From Desulfobacteraceae bacterium (GTDB taxonomy: Bacteria > Desulfobacterota > Desulfobacteria > Desulfobacterales > Desulfosalsimonadaceae): a stretch of DNA of 55,974 nt. The position numbers and the translations under genes are program-made. Below the pieces are notes generated by a model, which searched no databases, was not told the origin of the DNA, and saw only the letters and a program-made list of their open reading frames with translations. Location of the stretch: the NCBI GenBank assembly GCA_011389515.1, contig JAABUA010000015.1, positions 1 through 55,974 of the forward strand, given 5' to 3'. This document shows positions 37,292 through 46,541 of the stretch, one piece after another (the first letter of the stretch is position 1; the number at the start of each line of letters is the position of its first letter).

Positions 37292-38839
37292 TCAGGCAGC
37301 CGGTTTTTCTTTGGCAGCATTGGTGCCCGCGATACGGCCAAAGACAATGCAGTCCGGAATCGCATTGCTTCCAAGACGGTTAGAACCATGGATACCGCCT
37401 GTGACTTCTCCCGCTGCATAAAACCGGGGAATGGGTTTGCCCCAGATGTCAATTACCTGTGTGTCCTTGTTGATACGCAGCCCCCCCATGCAATGATGGA
37501 CAGCCGGCCATTGGGCCACAGCATAAAACGGCCCTTCCTGCAACGGAATCATGCTGTCGGTTATGGGCTTTTTGAAGTCAGGGTCGTTCTTGTCCTTAAG
37601 GTATTGATTATACTTGTCAACTGTCTCCTGCAGCGGTCCGGCTGGCAAGCCTGTCTTTGCAGCAAGTTCGGAGATGCTGTCGGCCCTGACAAAACGCCCC
37701 TTGGCCATTCCGTCTTCCACCTCCTTTGCTGAACCGCCCATTTTCAGGACCATGGCTTCGTTGAAAATAGAATAGGTCGGCTTGAGCCCGAGCTTTATCT
37801 GTGCAAAAGAACAAACATCCCTGCGTTCAAGCTCGTTGACAAAGCGTTTGCCTTCCTTGCTGACGTAAATCATACCGTACCCTACACCGTTGAATGGATA
37901 AACCGCCGGGGTATCCAGGATGCCGGTTTCCGGTTCTGCAAACGGATAAAGCTGTATAAAGTTCAACTGGAGGGTGTCGGCGCCAATGGCCTGTGCAAAA
38001 CGAATCATTTCACCGGTGGCCCCGGGCTGGTTGGTCGTATTGAATTCAGGAACGATCGAAGGGTTGAACATCTGGCGCATCTTTACATCCCTGCTGAAAC
38101 CCCCGGAGGCAAGAACCAATGCCCTGCTGACGGCGATATCAGATTCCCTGCGACCTCTTTTTACCGTAACGCCGGACACCGGGCTTTCCGGGTCTTTTCG
38201 CCAGATGCGTGTTACTTCACTTCCAAGCCTGATTTCGACGCCCCTGGATTCCGCAAGTTTTCTAAGGGGATCAGTGAACCCGTACCCGATGCCGGCAGTA
38301 ACGGTGTGGGTTCTGTAGGCAGAATGTCCGCCGGCCCTTGTCAGGGCGTCCCTGAGTTCCACGCCTGCTTCTTCAATCATCCAGTTGAGTGCTTCAGGCG
38401 AGCCTTTTGCCAGAATCTCTACCAATTCCGGAAAATTATAACGGTCACCTCCTTTAAGCGTGTCCTCGGTATGCAAATCCACGCTGTCTTCCCCGAGATT
38501 CAACTTCTTGCGCAGCTTCAGCTTGCTGTCCGATGCGGCGTATACACCACCGTTAATGATGGAGTTACCGCCGTAAGTAGGCATTTTTTCCAATACAACC
38601 ACTTTTGCACCGGCTTTTGATGCCTCACAGGCTGCGGAAAGTCCGGCAAAACCGGACCCGATGATCAATACATCCACAGTTTCATCCCATTTTTTCGGCA
38701 GTTCTGCGGTCCCCGCCTTTCCTGAAGCAAAGGCCAATCCTCCCGTAGTAATGCCCGCAACAGCCATCGCTCCGCCGGTGGCTTTGAGAAAGTCGCGTCT
38801 TGTAAAACTCTTTTTGCCATCCCCATCCTGATTACCCAT
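37292..38839 (-). CDS. Tat-exported flavocytochrome-c-type reductase flavoprotein
   Basis: A 515-residue FAD protein of the fumarate/urocanate/methacrylate reductase family. The Tat signal is SFTRRDFLK at 11-19; the FAD motif is GSGFAG at 61-66. Active-site features include the Arg in NELERRDVCSF, the His in VHHCMGG near 449 and the Arg in GSNRLGSNAIPD. The histidine that sits in the QLHPT motif of fumarate reductase is replaced by Tyr298 (QLYP), a change known from urocanate reductase, so fumarate is not the likely substrate. It lacks its own heme domain; the adjacent seven-heme cytochrome would supply electrons in the periplasm. The start has AAGGAGG upstream. Confidence 0.88.
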   Translation of the reverse strand: MGNQDGDGKKSFTRRDFLKATGGAMAVAGITTGGLAFASGKAGTAELPKKWDETVDVLIIGSGFAGLSAACEASKAGAKVVVLEKMPTYGGNSIINGGVYAASDSKLKLRKKLNLGEDSVDLHTEDTLKGGDRYNFPELVEILAKGSPEALNWMIEEAGVELRDALTRAGGHSAYRTHTVTAGIGYGFTDPLRKLAESRGVEIRLGSEVTRIWRKDPESPVSGVTVKRGRRESDIAVSRALVLASGGFSRDVKMRQMFNPSIVPEFNTTNQPGATGEMIRFAQAIGADTLQLNFIQLYPFAEPETGILDTPAVYPFNGVGYGMIYVSKEGKRFVNELERRDVCSFAQIKLGLKPTYSIFNEAMVLKMGGSAKEVEDGMAKGRFVRADSISELAAKTGLPAGPLQETVDKYNQYLKDKNDPDFKKPITDSMIPLQEGPFYAVAQWPAVHHCMGGLRINKDTQVIDIWGKPIPRFYAAGEVTGGIHGSNRLGSNAIPDCIVFGRIAGTNAAKEKPAA

Positions 38840-38949
38840 TACACACCTCCTTGTTTGTTTGGGTTTCGTATTTATGGCTTCCTGAAAAACTTAAAATACG
38901 CCACAACAGCCAAATTTTCCCATTTGAAAACTGTGTTGGGCCTGTAATT

Positions 38950-39816
38950 TCATCTGATCGGAATGATTGCCAACAGTGTGGTTCCCTTTCCAAGCGTGGA
39001 TTGCACCTGAAAAATCCCTTCACAGAGCGCTATACGGTCCCTCATGGCGCGCATCCCAAAGCCTTGGTGAGACGGATTTGTTTCAAGCACACGGATATCG
39101 AATCCGCATCCGTTGTCTTCCACCTTGAGCAATATCCGATTATTAAACACGGTCAGCTTGATTTTGACGGCATCGGCTCTACTGTGTTTGCCGATGTTGT
39201 TCAAAGCTTCCTGAACAACGCGATAGACGACCGTTTTAACTTTTTCAGAGATGGCCTCGACGGAAAGATCGATCTCAAAATCCACCACGATCTTGGGAAA
39301 AAACTGCTTAAATCTTTTTATTAATTTTGAAATTGCGACCGTTAGTTCGAAAGCCTCAAGCTCTCTCGGGTTCAATTGATGGCAAATGTTACTGGTTTCT
39401 TTGATGGTATCTTTCAAATAGCTGATAATTTGCCCAATCGACCTGGCGCTTTCACAAGAAGACACGTCAGCGCTGTTCAGTCTGGATTCCATGAATGATT
39501 TAATTGCAGCTAAGCTGCCGCCGATACTGTCATGTATCTCCCTCGCCACGGCCTTGCGGTCGTTTTCCATTGCATTAATGGCATCTTGCGCCGTTTTCTG
39601 GAGAAAAATTCTCAGCTGTTCATTTTCCTTACGGTATTTCTCCAATTCAAGCAACAAGCTACTTTGTGCGAACCCGTGTGTTGACAGTCGAGTGTTGAGA
39701 ACATCTTCAGTTACATTGTGTCCGTTTGTATAGCCTGGCACCTCAGGCAATCCATCCCCATTGGTTGGAACGTCATTATCGAACAGGTTTTTATTTATGG
39801 CAAAACCTCCTTTCAC
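38950..39816 (-). CDS. NarL-type soluble histidine kinase
   Basis: A 288-residue cytoplasmic kinase without membrane segments or PAS domain. A coiled coil (55-90) leads to the HisKA_3 dimerisation box AREIHDSIGGSLAAIK (His95), followed by a HATPase domain with VQEALNNIGKHSRA (N box), VEDNGCGFD (G1) and GFGMRAMRDR. The GTG at 39816 overlaps the stop of the glycogen synthase gene (GTGA), implying translational coupling; a strong AAAGGAGG a few bases further in has no ordinary start codon after it. No regulator is directly adjacent; the nearest are at 42739 and 43468. Confidence 0.88.
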   Translation of the reverse strand: MKGGFAINKNLFDNDVPTNGDGLPEVPGYTNGHNVTEDVLNTRLSTHGFAQSSLLLELEKYRKENEQLRIFLQKTAQDAINAMENDRKAVAREIHDSIGGSLAAIKSFMESRLNSADVSSCESARSIGQIISYLKDTIKETSNICHQLNPRELEAFELTVAISKLIKRFKQFFPKIVVDFEIDLSVEAISEKVKTVVYRVVQEALNNIGKHSRADAVKIKLTVFNNRILLKVEDNGCGFDIRVLETNPSHQGFGMRAMRDRIALCEGIFQVQSTLGKGTTLLAIIPIR

Positions 39817-41474
39817 CTCCGGTTTCTATCCACTTTCCGTTGCTGTGGTTCTTCGTGATCTATCATTGCCCCGCTGACGGGAATGACCGAACCTGGCTGT
39901 TGGCAGTTTAACTTCCCGGAATCTATCTTGTTTTTTTGTCCGATGGCCGCCTTGCAGGTATCGGTTAACAGGGGGCGTTGAAGCATCCTTTCATACAGTT
40001 GGACGTATTGCTCAGCCGCGGCTGCATGATTAAAACAGGCAATACTTTCCTGCATGATGCGTGCTATAATAGCCTGTCTACTGCTATCCGGCAGCATATA
40101 AAAACCCATTGCCTGATCGATAGCCCACAGAAGCCCCTGTGAATCGAAAATCTCGAATAAAAAGCCATTTCCTTCATCCAGTTGGACCGACAAATGGCGA
40201 ATGGTATCGTGCAGCCCACCAGTGTCATGTGCCACCGGCAAAGCGCCGTAGATCATAGCGATCATCTGGGGCAAACCGCAGGGCTCATATAAAGATGGCA
40301 TGAGGATAAAATCCGATGCCCCATAGGCCATTCGCGCCAGCGCGTCATCGAAGTCACAAACCGCCACCCGGTGGTGAAACCCATGGAAGTCTACGATGTT
40401 TTTAAAATGTATTGAAAAGGGCCCGTCAGCCACGAAAACAATTTGCAGATCGTTCTCCCAGTAACGGGAAACTACCGTGTACAAAATATCGGCCAACAGC
40501 TGACATCCCTTCTGGGTATTGTCCAGGCGTGATGGCCAGAAAAAAAGTGGCGCTGCCTGGTTTTCGGCCAGACCGAGTCGACGTTGTAGTGCTGTTTTGT
40601 TTAACTTTTTGGCCGTTTGTTGATCTGCAGCGCTATATCGTTGGGAAAGATGGCAATCAGTTGCGGGGTTATAAGATGGGTGGGGTGCATTGAGTATGCC
40701 TGTCGCACAGCCGGCGCTTACTTTATTGGCAAGCTCTTGTCTAATCTGTTTTGATACGAAAGAATGCCTACCCCTGATCACCTCATCCAGGAAGGTTGGA
40801 CTGACAGTGTTGACGAAATGGGCACCGAAAATTCCACTGGCCAAAAAATCGACCTGATGGGTTGCCAAGGCATTGGCATATGTATTGGGCATGTGTTCAA
40901 GGTAAAGCGCTTGCCAGAAGGGCATACAATCAATGCCCCGATCCTCGGCATCAGAAAGAGGGCATTTAAAGGTGTGGATATTGTGAACCGTGAACAGGCA
41001 GGGAATTCCCATGCACCGAGCTGCGGCCGGTATCAGCCCGGTCATCCAGTCGTGGCAGTGGATCAGGTCCGGCTGGACCGATGGAATAATATTGTTAATC
41101 ACCTCCCTCTGAAAGGCCAGGCTTTTCTTGAGAGCTTCAACTGATCCGCCGGAATAGACACTGCCCAGATAGAAAAAAACACTGTCCACAGCCAGGTGCA
41201 GTCGTTCCCCGGGCAGTATTGATTTAATATCATTCAGGTTTCGACACAGTGGTTTGGGCAAACGGCCATTGAATATGGTGCGGTAATCCGGTATAGCCAC
41301 GTGAACGTCCGCCTCTTGATCGTATAGGGCCTGGATCAGTGCCGCTGAGACATCGCCAAGCCCCCCTGCCTTAGCGGTCAGGTAATCCGATCCATTCCCC
41401 ATCCCCGGCGGCAAAAATGCGACTTCCGGGGTGACGATCAAGACCCTGGGGTTTTTATCATACGGGCGATTCAT
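39813..41474 (-). CDS. glgA: Glycogen synthase (ADP- or UDP-glucose), GlgA-type
   Basis: A 553-residue GT5 glycosyltransferase. The N-terminal nucleotide-sugar site is KAGGLGDVSAAL (Lys35), with HCHDWMTGLIP and FTVHNIHTF in the middle; the C-terminal half has PSRLDNTQKGCQLL, and the catalytic Glu in LMPSLYEPCGLPQM. A ~60-residue polar tail follows the domain. It would extend alpha-1,4-glucan chains. The surroundings are regulatory rather than metabolic: a histidine kinase gene overlaps its 3' end. The only other glucan gene is the decayed GH13 relic at 35460. Confidence 0.9.
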   Translation of the reverse strand: MNRPYDKNPRVLIVTPEVAFLPPGMGNGSDYLTAKAGGLGDVSAALIQALYDQEADVHVAIPDYRTIFNGRLPKPLCRNLNDIKSILPGERLHLAVDSVFFYLGSVYSGGSVEALKKSLAFQREVINNIIPSVQPDLIHCHDWMTGLIPAAARCMGIPCLFTVHNIHTFKCPLSDAEDRGIDCMPFWQALYLEHMPNTYANALATHQVDFLASGIFGAHFVNTVSPTFLDEVIRGRHSFVSKQIRQELANKVSAGCATGILNAPHPSYNPATDCHLSQRYSAADQQTAKKLNKTALQRRLGLAENQAAPLFFWPSRLDNTQKGCQLLADILYTVVSRYWENDLQIVFVADGPFSIHFKNIVDFHGFHHRVAVCDFDDALARMAYGASDFILMPSLYEPCGLPQMIAMIYGALPVAHDTGGLHDTIRHLSVQLDEGNGFLFEIFDSQGLLWAIDQAMGFYMLPDSSRQAIIARIMQESIACFNHAAAAEQYVQLYERMLQRPLLTDTCKAAIGQKNKIDSGKLNCQQPGSVIPVSGAMIDHEEPQQRKVDRNRR

Positions 41475-41532
41475 TATTTTTGCCTGTCCCTTTCGATTTT
41501 ATTGCCGGTAAAAGTGGTTATCTTTTTGGGAA

Positions 41533-41897
41533 TTAATACTCCGCTGGGTAATATCGAGCACCAATCTCATAAAAAGATACGGTTTCAGGAAGAATTTTGC
41601 ACAATTTTACTTCTGCCAGGGTTAATGAACGTAATCCCCGGCAGTCACCATTTGGATGAAGATTTTTTGCCCGTATCATCAAGCTGGCTCCAGGCCTGAG
41701 GGGGAAATCATTGCTTTAAAACAGATCCTCTCATCAGAGTGATTGCGCGTTTGGTCCTCATGATAATATTGATCGCTGTTGAAATACGAAAACTCGATAA
41801 TGGCGGTATCCCTGAGTCGCTCAAAAGCTCTTTTGTCCGTGTAGGCCTTCATGTTGCCGCTTTTCTTACTTTTACGTCGAAATAATTTGATCCGCAT
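41533..41897 (-). pseudogene. PilZ-like domain protein, frameshifted
   Basis: The first frame (from ATG at 41897, or 41852) gives RAFERLRDTAIIEFSYFNS and ICFKAM, a PilZ-type N-terminal half, then runs to a stop. A shift of one frame near 41709 continues it sensibly: DFPLRPGASLMIRAKN, LAEVKLCKILPE and a stop at 41533 after YYPAEY. The joined protein of ~120 residues has the strand order of single-domain PilZ (c-di-GMP-binding) proteins, although the RxxxR/DxSxxG motif is poorly kept. It is either a genuine pseudogene or a one-base error. It overlaps the STAS gene by 26 bp if started at 41897. Confidence 0.6.
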
Positions 41898-42147
41898 TCT
41901 TACCGATAAATCTTACCCGAATTCGAAGATGCTTCAGCCTTGATAAATTATGAGTAAATACCTGCCGTCCGAATGGATGAATTTTCTTCAAGTTGCTGGT
42001 ATTAATCGATACTCGAGCAGTATTATCCAGACTTTCATTCAACATATTGAAAAGTTCAAGAGCCGAACTGCCGTCAAAATCGCCAGCTAAATTGATGTGC
42101 ACATTACTTTTGGTTCGATTGCTGATAATTTTAAAATTATTTGCCAC
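41872..42147 (-). CDS. STAS-domain-like small protein
   Basis: A 91-residue protein with the strand-helix pattern of a STAS domain: NVHINLAGDFDGSSALELFNML and later RVSINTSNLKKIHPFG, with Ser/Thr near the position phosphorylated in anti-anti-sigma factors. The GTG at 42147 has GGGAGG five bases upstream. The stop of the preceding small gene overlaps this site, and the PilZ-like frame begins inside its end, so the three genes form a tightly packed operon. Confidence 0.6.
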   Translation of the reverse strand: MANNFKIISNRTKSNVHINLAGDFDGSSALELFNMLNESLDNTARVSINTSNLKKIHPFGRQVFTHNLSRLKHLRIRVRFIGKNADQIIST

Positions 42148-42149
42148 AA

Positions 42150-42335
42150 TCACCTCCCGATTTCGTCATTGATAGGCTTCTCCAATAAAGAGCCGAGCGG
42201 GTAAGATTTAGGGCCATTTTCATCGGGTGAAGTCGTTCGAATTTCAATTTCACATTCAGGGAAAAGGGCGTTGAGCAGGGTAATCCACCTGAAACTACCA
42301 TCTGAATTGCCGGAAAAAATCACGATCTTTTTCAT
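42150..42335 (-). CDS. Small protein of unknown function
   Basis: Sixty-one residues from an ATG with AAGGAG seven bases upstream. The sequence begins KKIVIFSGNSDGSFRW, like a first beta strand and turn of an alpha/beta fold, and is mildly acidic. I do not recognise the family. It is the first gene of the small-protein/STAS/PilZ cluster; its TGA stop overlaps the ribosome site of the STAS gene. Confidence 0.55.
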   Translation of the reverse strand: MKKIVIFSGNSDGSFRWITLLNALFPECEIEIRTTSPDENGPKSYPLGSLLEKPINDEIGR

Positions 42336-42352
42336 TGGACATCTCCTTTTCT

Positions 42353-42574
42353 CTATAACGGAAGGGCTGGCAGCGGCCTCCAATGGGTCACCTCTATATC
42401 ATCGACAGTGTAGTCATGGGACTCCTCGTAAACCAGATCCGTGCTCCAGCAGCATCTTCCGGGGTCGAAGGTTATGTAAGACATTGCGCGTGTCAGGAAA
42501 TTATCATAGCGGTTTTTGAAGCATACCAGCACCACTAAATTTCTTTCAGACAGTTCATCTTCGACCCGCCGGCA
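42353..42574 (-). pseudogene. DUF551-like relic
   Basis: An open frame bounded upstream by TAG reads VEDELSERNLVVLVCFKN, DNFLTRAMSY and ends VTHWRPLPALPL. DUF551 proteins (frequent in phages) begin W..V.DRLPE..VLV and end ITHWMPLPEPP, so both ends are recognisable but the initiating Met/Trp part is gone. A GTG at 42535 could start a 60-residue product. A 43-codon frame overlaps it (42535-42666). It lies upstream of the small-protein cluster and hints at phage or mobile DNA. Confidence 0.45.
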
Positions 42575-42738
42575 CTAAAAGTGGACACCATTTGCAGTAG
42601 AATGAGAACTACGCCGCAATGTTGAATCGCCTTCAAAAATAATTGTCGCTTGACAGCCTTTTCCATAATGCCTTATCAATAATTGAATCGGCGCGCTCTT
42701 CTGCAGCCTACATATCCAAATTGTTTATTACCCGAGAA

Positions 42739-43173
42739 TCAAACGTAATTCGCATTGTTTGTTTTTAAAATTCTTGAGACACAATTTGTTGCGGCTTTTA
42801 AATCGTTTTTTTGGTTGAAGATCGCCAAAACTTCCTCTATCTTTTTTATCACCTCGTCCGCATAAATATCTTTGATGATATAACCATCAGCTTCGGCAAG
42901 TCGTGGGTCATTGACAAGGTCCTCATGGATGGTCACGATCAGGACGGGACGGCGATGTTTTTGTAGCTTAAGGCGGTGCAGTAAATCCCACCTTTCATAC
43001 CCTTGAAGATAAAGGTCGAGCAAAACGATATCGGGATTGCACGATCGAAGACTTTCCATCGCATCTTTTACATTTTCAACATGGGTAACATGGTGTCCCG
43101 CGGAGGAAAGATCAATTGAAATCAGTTCTTTCAAATAGTGCTGATCATCTATAATCAGGATGTTGGCCACCAT
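42739..43173 (-). CDS. Single-domain response regulator
   Basis: A 144-residue CheY-like receiver: acidic pair IIDDQ near 8-11, phospho-acceptor Asp in DIVLLDLYLQG near 53, Thr in VLIVTIHED and Lys in GYIIKDIY. There is no output domain; the last 25 residues are a polar tail. It may be a phosphorelay intermediate or act by binding a partner, for example with either of the two kinases in this region. The ATG at 43173 has an AAGGAG-like site. The 294 bp upstream hold no recognisable gene. Confidence 0.88.
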   Translation of the reverse strand: MVANILIIDDQHYLKELISIDLSSAGHHVTHVENVKDAMESLRSCNPDIVLLDLYLQGYERWDLLHRLKLQKHRRPVLIVTIHEDLVNDPRLAEADGYIIKDIYADEVIKKIEEVLAIFNQKNDLKAATNCVSRILKTNNANYV

Positions 43174-43467
43174 TAATCTCCTTCTTTAAGGATGGTTTTC
43201 TGCGTCCCCGACAGTTTGATAACGGGGACAAGATTTATGCATGTCTATAATTATAATTTTAGCTTATGGACGGATTTTGTCGATCAGGAGGGGCACTATT
43301 TTGGAATAGTTTATTTCGGATGTTGTTTTGTATAATTTTGTGAAACGAAAAATATTGGCGGGCATAGAGAACAATGGGTGGGGACAACATATGGTAATCA
43401 TATCTATCTAACATACCATAAAGCGTATTTTTAGCAGGAGAGAGTAAAAAAGCGTCTAAGAAATATC

Positions 43468-44166
43468 TTAGCCCTCAATAAGTCCTTTCTTAATGGCGAG
43501 CTTGGTGAGTTGGGCAATGGAGGACGCCTCCAGTTTATCCATGATATTGTACTTATGGCTCTCTACTGTCTTGGGGCTTATACAGAGACGTTCTGCGATC
43601 TCCCTCGAAATTAAGCCGTCGGCCAGAAGGGCGAAAACCTCTTTTTCGCGGATTGTCAGTTTCGCAATGCCGTTCTGCATTTCCCTGACTTCAGCCAGAT
43701 CCCCCATGGTCAGCGCGTCCAGTTGCTCCTGGAGGACCGTTCGCACGCCATTGGTGAAGTAAGTACCCCCATCCCTGACCACTTTTACCGCCCGAACGAG
43801 TTCTTTGATGGGTTCGCGCTTGAGAATATATGCGCTTATGCCCATCCGGAAAAGCGATGTGATATATTCCCGGTCCGAATACATGGTGTAGATCATCACA
43901 TGGATCTGCTTTCTCCATGTCTTGATTTCTTGTGTGGCCTCTATCCCCTTCATATTGGGCATGGAGATATCCATGATCACCAGGTCGGGGTTCTGGGTTT
44001 TCACCATTTTGACGGCTTGAAGTCCGTCCGGGGCCGTTCCCACGATTTCAAAATTCGGCTCTTTTTCAAGCGCCCTGATGATGCCTTCTACGACAACGGG
44101 GTGGTCGTCAGCGATAAAAATTTTTATTTTGCCGCCTTGCGGTTTCTCGGTACTCTTTTGTTCCAT
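43468..44166 (-). CDS. NarL/FixJ-family response regulator
   Basis: A 232-residue two-domain regulator: receiver (ADDHPVVVEG, phospho-Asp in LVIMDISMPN, Lys in YILKREP) and a LuxR-type helix-turn-helix (LTIREKEVFALLADGLISREIAERLCISPKTVESH). It is encoded 31 bp downstream of the PAS histidine kinase on the same strand and is its likely partner. Target genes are unknown; the cluster downstream is a reasonable guess. Confidence 0.94.
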   Translation of the reverse strand: MEQKSTEKPQGGKIKIFIADDHPVVVEGIIRALEKEPNFEIVGTAPDGLQAVKMVKTQNPDLVIMDISMPNMKGIEATQEIKTWRKQIHVMIYTMYSDREYITSLFRMGISAYILKREPIKELVRAVKVVRDGGTYFTNGVRTVLQEQLDALTMGDLAEVREMQNGIAKLTIREKEVFALLADGLISREIAERLCISPKTVESHKYNIMDKLEASSIAQLTKLAIKKGLIEG

Positions 44167-44197
44167 GATGTAAATCTCCTAAACCCAATACACGGTT

Positions 44198-46132
44198 TCA
44201 TTCAACCGGGACCTCCACGATCACCCGGGTTCCTTTTCCAACCTGGGATTCCACGCGAAATTCACCGCCGATCTGAAGCGCCCTCTCATTCATAATGATA
44301 AGGCCAAGCTTATCGTTTTTTTCTCCGGCTGACATTTTATCGTATTCGAAACCCGTGCCGTCATCTTCTATAATTGCGGATAAAAAATCGTCTTTTCTGA
44401 TCAGGTTGACAGTAATTTTCTTTGCACCAGCATGCTTGATGCAGTTTGTCACCGCCTCCTGAACGATCCGGTAGATAGACAGGGCCTTTTCATCATCTAT
44501 CTGCAAAAAAAACCCTTCTGTATGAAGATGAAAACCGATTTTGGAATTTTTCTTAATTTTATTCAACATGTTTCTGATGGCCGGAACCAGCCCAAGGTTT
44601 TCCAGGATGTGCGGCCTGAGGCTACCGGACAGCCAGCTGACATGATCCATAGACTTCATGACGCTGCTTTGGATCATCACTAATGCATCTGCCTTGATGG
44701 GGGAATGTTCGCCTGAATCTATCACATCATCAAGGTCCATATTGAGTTTTGCCAGTATCTGCCCGACATCGTTATGAAGGGACTCGGCTATCGCCTGACG
44801 CTCTCTTTCCAGTATCTCCACCAGCTTTTTTGATAAATATTTGCGTCGTTCCTGCTCTTTTAAAATTTTTTTATTCTGCAATTTCAGATCAGTCTCGAAT
44901 TTCTTGCGCCTCTCGATCTCCTTTTTCAATGCTTCATTCAGCTTTTCCAGCCCATTCCGGGATCTTCGCAAATCCTCTTCCACCTGCTTGCGCTCCGTGA
45001 TATCGTTGAAAAATATATCAAATCCGAAAAGGAGCCCTTTCTCGTAATCAGGTTCCACCCGGACCAGGATGTGCCTGTCCCCGTAAGTGGTCTCGAATAT
45101 CTGTTCTGTTTCCAGGTGGGCGGCGATATCAACGGCCTCCTTAACCTTGCTCAATGTGGATGGCGGCAGATTCGCATCACTGAGCTTAGTGCCTTCTATC
45201 TCTTTTGCTGTCTTACCCACAAGTTCAGCAAAACTTCGATTAACAAACCGAAAATTTTTTTCATGGTCTATACAGATGATGGCACTACTCGCCTCATTTA
45301 TGATTTTGTGAGCATCTCGGACTGCTCTTCTTGCCTCGCGCTCCTGGGTAATGTCGTTGCCGTCGATGAGGATTGTGATATGTTTCTCCGGGTCTTCAAC
45401 TCTGCGGGCGCTCCAGGAAAACCAGATCTCCGTGCCGTCCTTTTTTAAACCCACATTTTCATTAAAATAATATCGATCCGGATCGCGCAAGACCCCGGAA
45501 ATCAGTCCAGTGTTGTCCTTTCCTTCGCTGTCTGTTTCCGGCAAAATAGTGCCGACCAGTTGCTTTCCGATCAACTCTTTCCGCGAATACCCAAATATGT
45601 ATTCTGAAAATCGATTAAAAAATAAGATTCTGCCATCGTAATCAATTTGAATGATAATGCTGTTGATCTCTTCGACCAAATGGTGGTAACGGGCTTCGGA
45701 GGCTTCCAGAGAACGACGGCTTTCAACAACATCGGTAACGTCCTCGATGGCAAGCAGGATAAAATGTCTTCCCCCTACCTGCTCGATCCTGCGCGCATTG
45801 AGATGCATGATCCGATGGCCGAGATCTTGAAAATCATATTCTATTTCAAAATCCTCGATGACCTCGTTTTCGGAAATGATGGTTTCCAGTAGATTCCGGA
45901 GCTCAAGAATATTCCATTGTCCGTTGCCCAGATCATATATGCGACTGCCTTCGGTTTCCAATCTATTGACCAGGAACTTTCGGTAAAACGCCGGATTCGC
46001 TATCACGACGTTCAGTTCCCCGTCGAGGATCACAAGCGGTTCCCGGATGGTATCGATAATGCTTTCGGCAAATATGCGGACATCTATGGCTGCCCGGTCC
46101 CAGATCCTGGATTTGCCCAGCTCTTCATTCAT
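44198..46132 (-). CDS. PAS-domain hybridless histidine kinase, NarX/DegS-like
   Basis: A 644-residue cytoplasmic kinase. Three PAS domains follow one another (about 20-130, 145-265 and 275-390; for example LVEEINSIIIQIDYDGRIL in the second), then a coiled coil (about 390-450), the HisKA_3 box ESLHNDVGQILAKLNMDLDD with the phospho-histidine, and a HATPase domain ending in DDGTGFEYD and KGTRVIVEVP. No membrane segments are visible, so it senses an internal signal. Its partner regulator follows directly. Confidence 0.93.
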   Translation of the reverse strand: MNEELGKSRIWDRAAIDVRIFAESIIDTIREPLVILDGELNVVIANPAFYRKFLVNRLETEGSRIYDLGNGQWNILELRNLLETIISENEVIEDFEIEYDFQDLGHRIMHLNARRIEQVGGRHFILLAIEDVTDVVESRRSLEASEARYHHLVEEINSIIIQIDYDGRILFFNRFSEYIFGYSRKELIGKQLVGTILPETDSEGKDNTGLISGVLRDPDRYYFNENVGLKKDGTEIWFSWSARRVEDPEKHITILIDGNDITQEREARRAVRDAHKIINEASSAIICIDHEKNFRFVNRSFAELVGKTAKEIEGTKLSDANLPPSTLSKVKEAVDIAAHLETEQIFETTYGDRHILVRVEPDYEKGLLFGFDIFFNDITERKQVEEDLRRSRNGLEKLNEALKKEIERRKKFETDLKLQNKKILKEQERRKYLSKKLVEILERERQAIAESLHNDVGQILAKLNMDLDDVIDSGEHSPIKADALVMIQSSVMKSMDHVSWLSGSLRPHILENLGLVPAIRNMLNKIKKNSKIGFHLHTEGFFLQIDDEKALSIYRIVQEAVTNCIKHAGAKKITVNLIRKDDFLSAIIEDDGTGFEYDKMSAGEKNDKLGLIIMNERALQIGGEFRVESQVGKGTRVIVEVPVE

Positions 46133-46541
46133 ATTTACTCAGGGTTCCTATGGGTTGTATGCTTATATAATCCCGAAATGACCAAAAGTTCTTTGCTTGA
46201 AAAGGCAAAAACCAAACCTGCTCACCGAAATGGTGATAACCGGCAGAGTCAGAAAAAACGCGACTCCTGTTTCGACATAGATATATCCCTATAAATTTTT
46301 TTATTATTACCAAAAACTCTTAAATAAATCAATTTATCGGTCCGTTAAATCTGCATTTTACTTTACCTCCAGGATCTGCACATTTCGGCTATGGCCATTC
46401 AATAGTCCGGATTGCGGGGCAGAGAGGATTATCAAAATAAAGGTACATTTTTCAGGATATTCGGGAATAGTGCCTTCCTGTCAAGCTTTCTCCACTTATG
46501 AAGAAGAAAATTTTGATGTTTATCCAAAAAAGTTACTGTCT
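46133..46541. other. AT-rich intergenic region
   Basis: About 410 bp between the start of the PAS kinase gene and the end of cphA, both on the minus strand. It must hold the kinase promoter. I see no convincing -35/-10 pair, hairpin or small gene. Confidence 0.45.

Noticed and set aside
42570-42600. AAAAGTGGACACC-like sequence resembling an insertion-sequence end
   Set aside because: Only one short copy, with no partner end, transposase or target duplication.
42535-42666. A 43-codon minus-strand frame with AAGG before its ATG and a hydrophobic stretch
   Set aside because: It overlaps the DUF551-like frame and has no recognisable family; the hydrophobic stretch is short. Not enough to call a gene.
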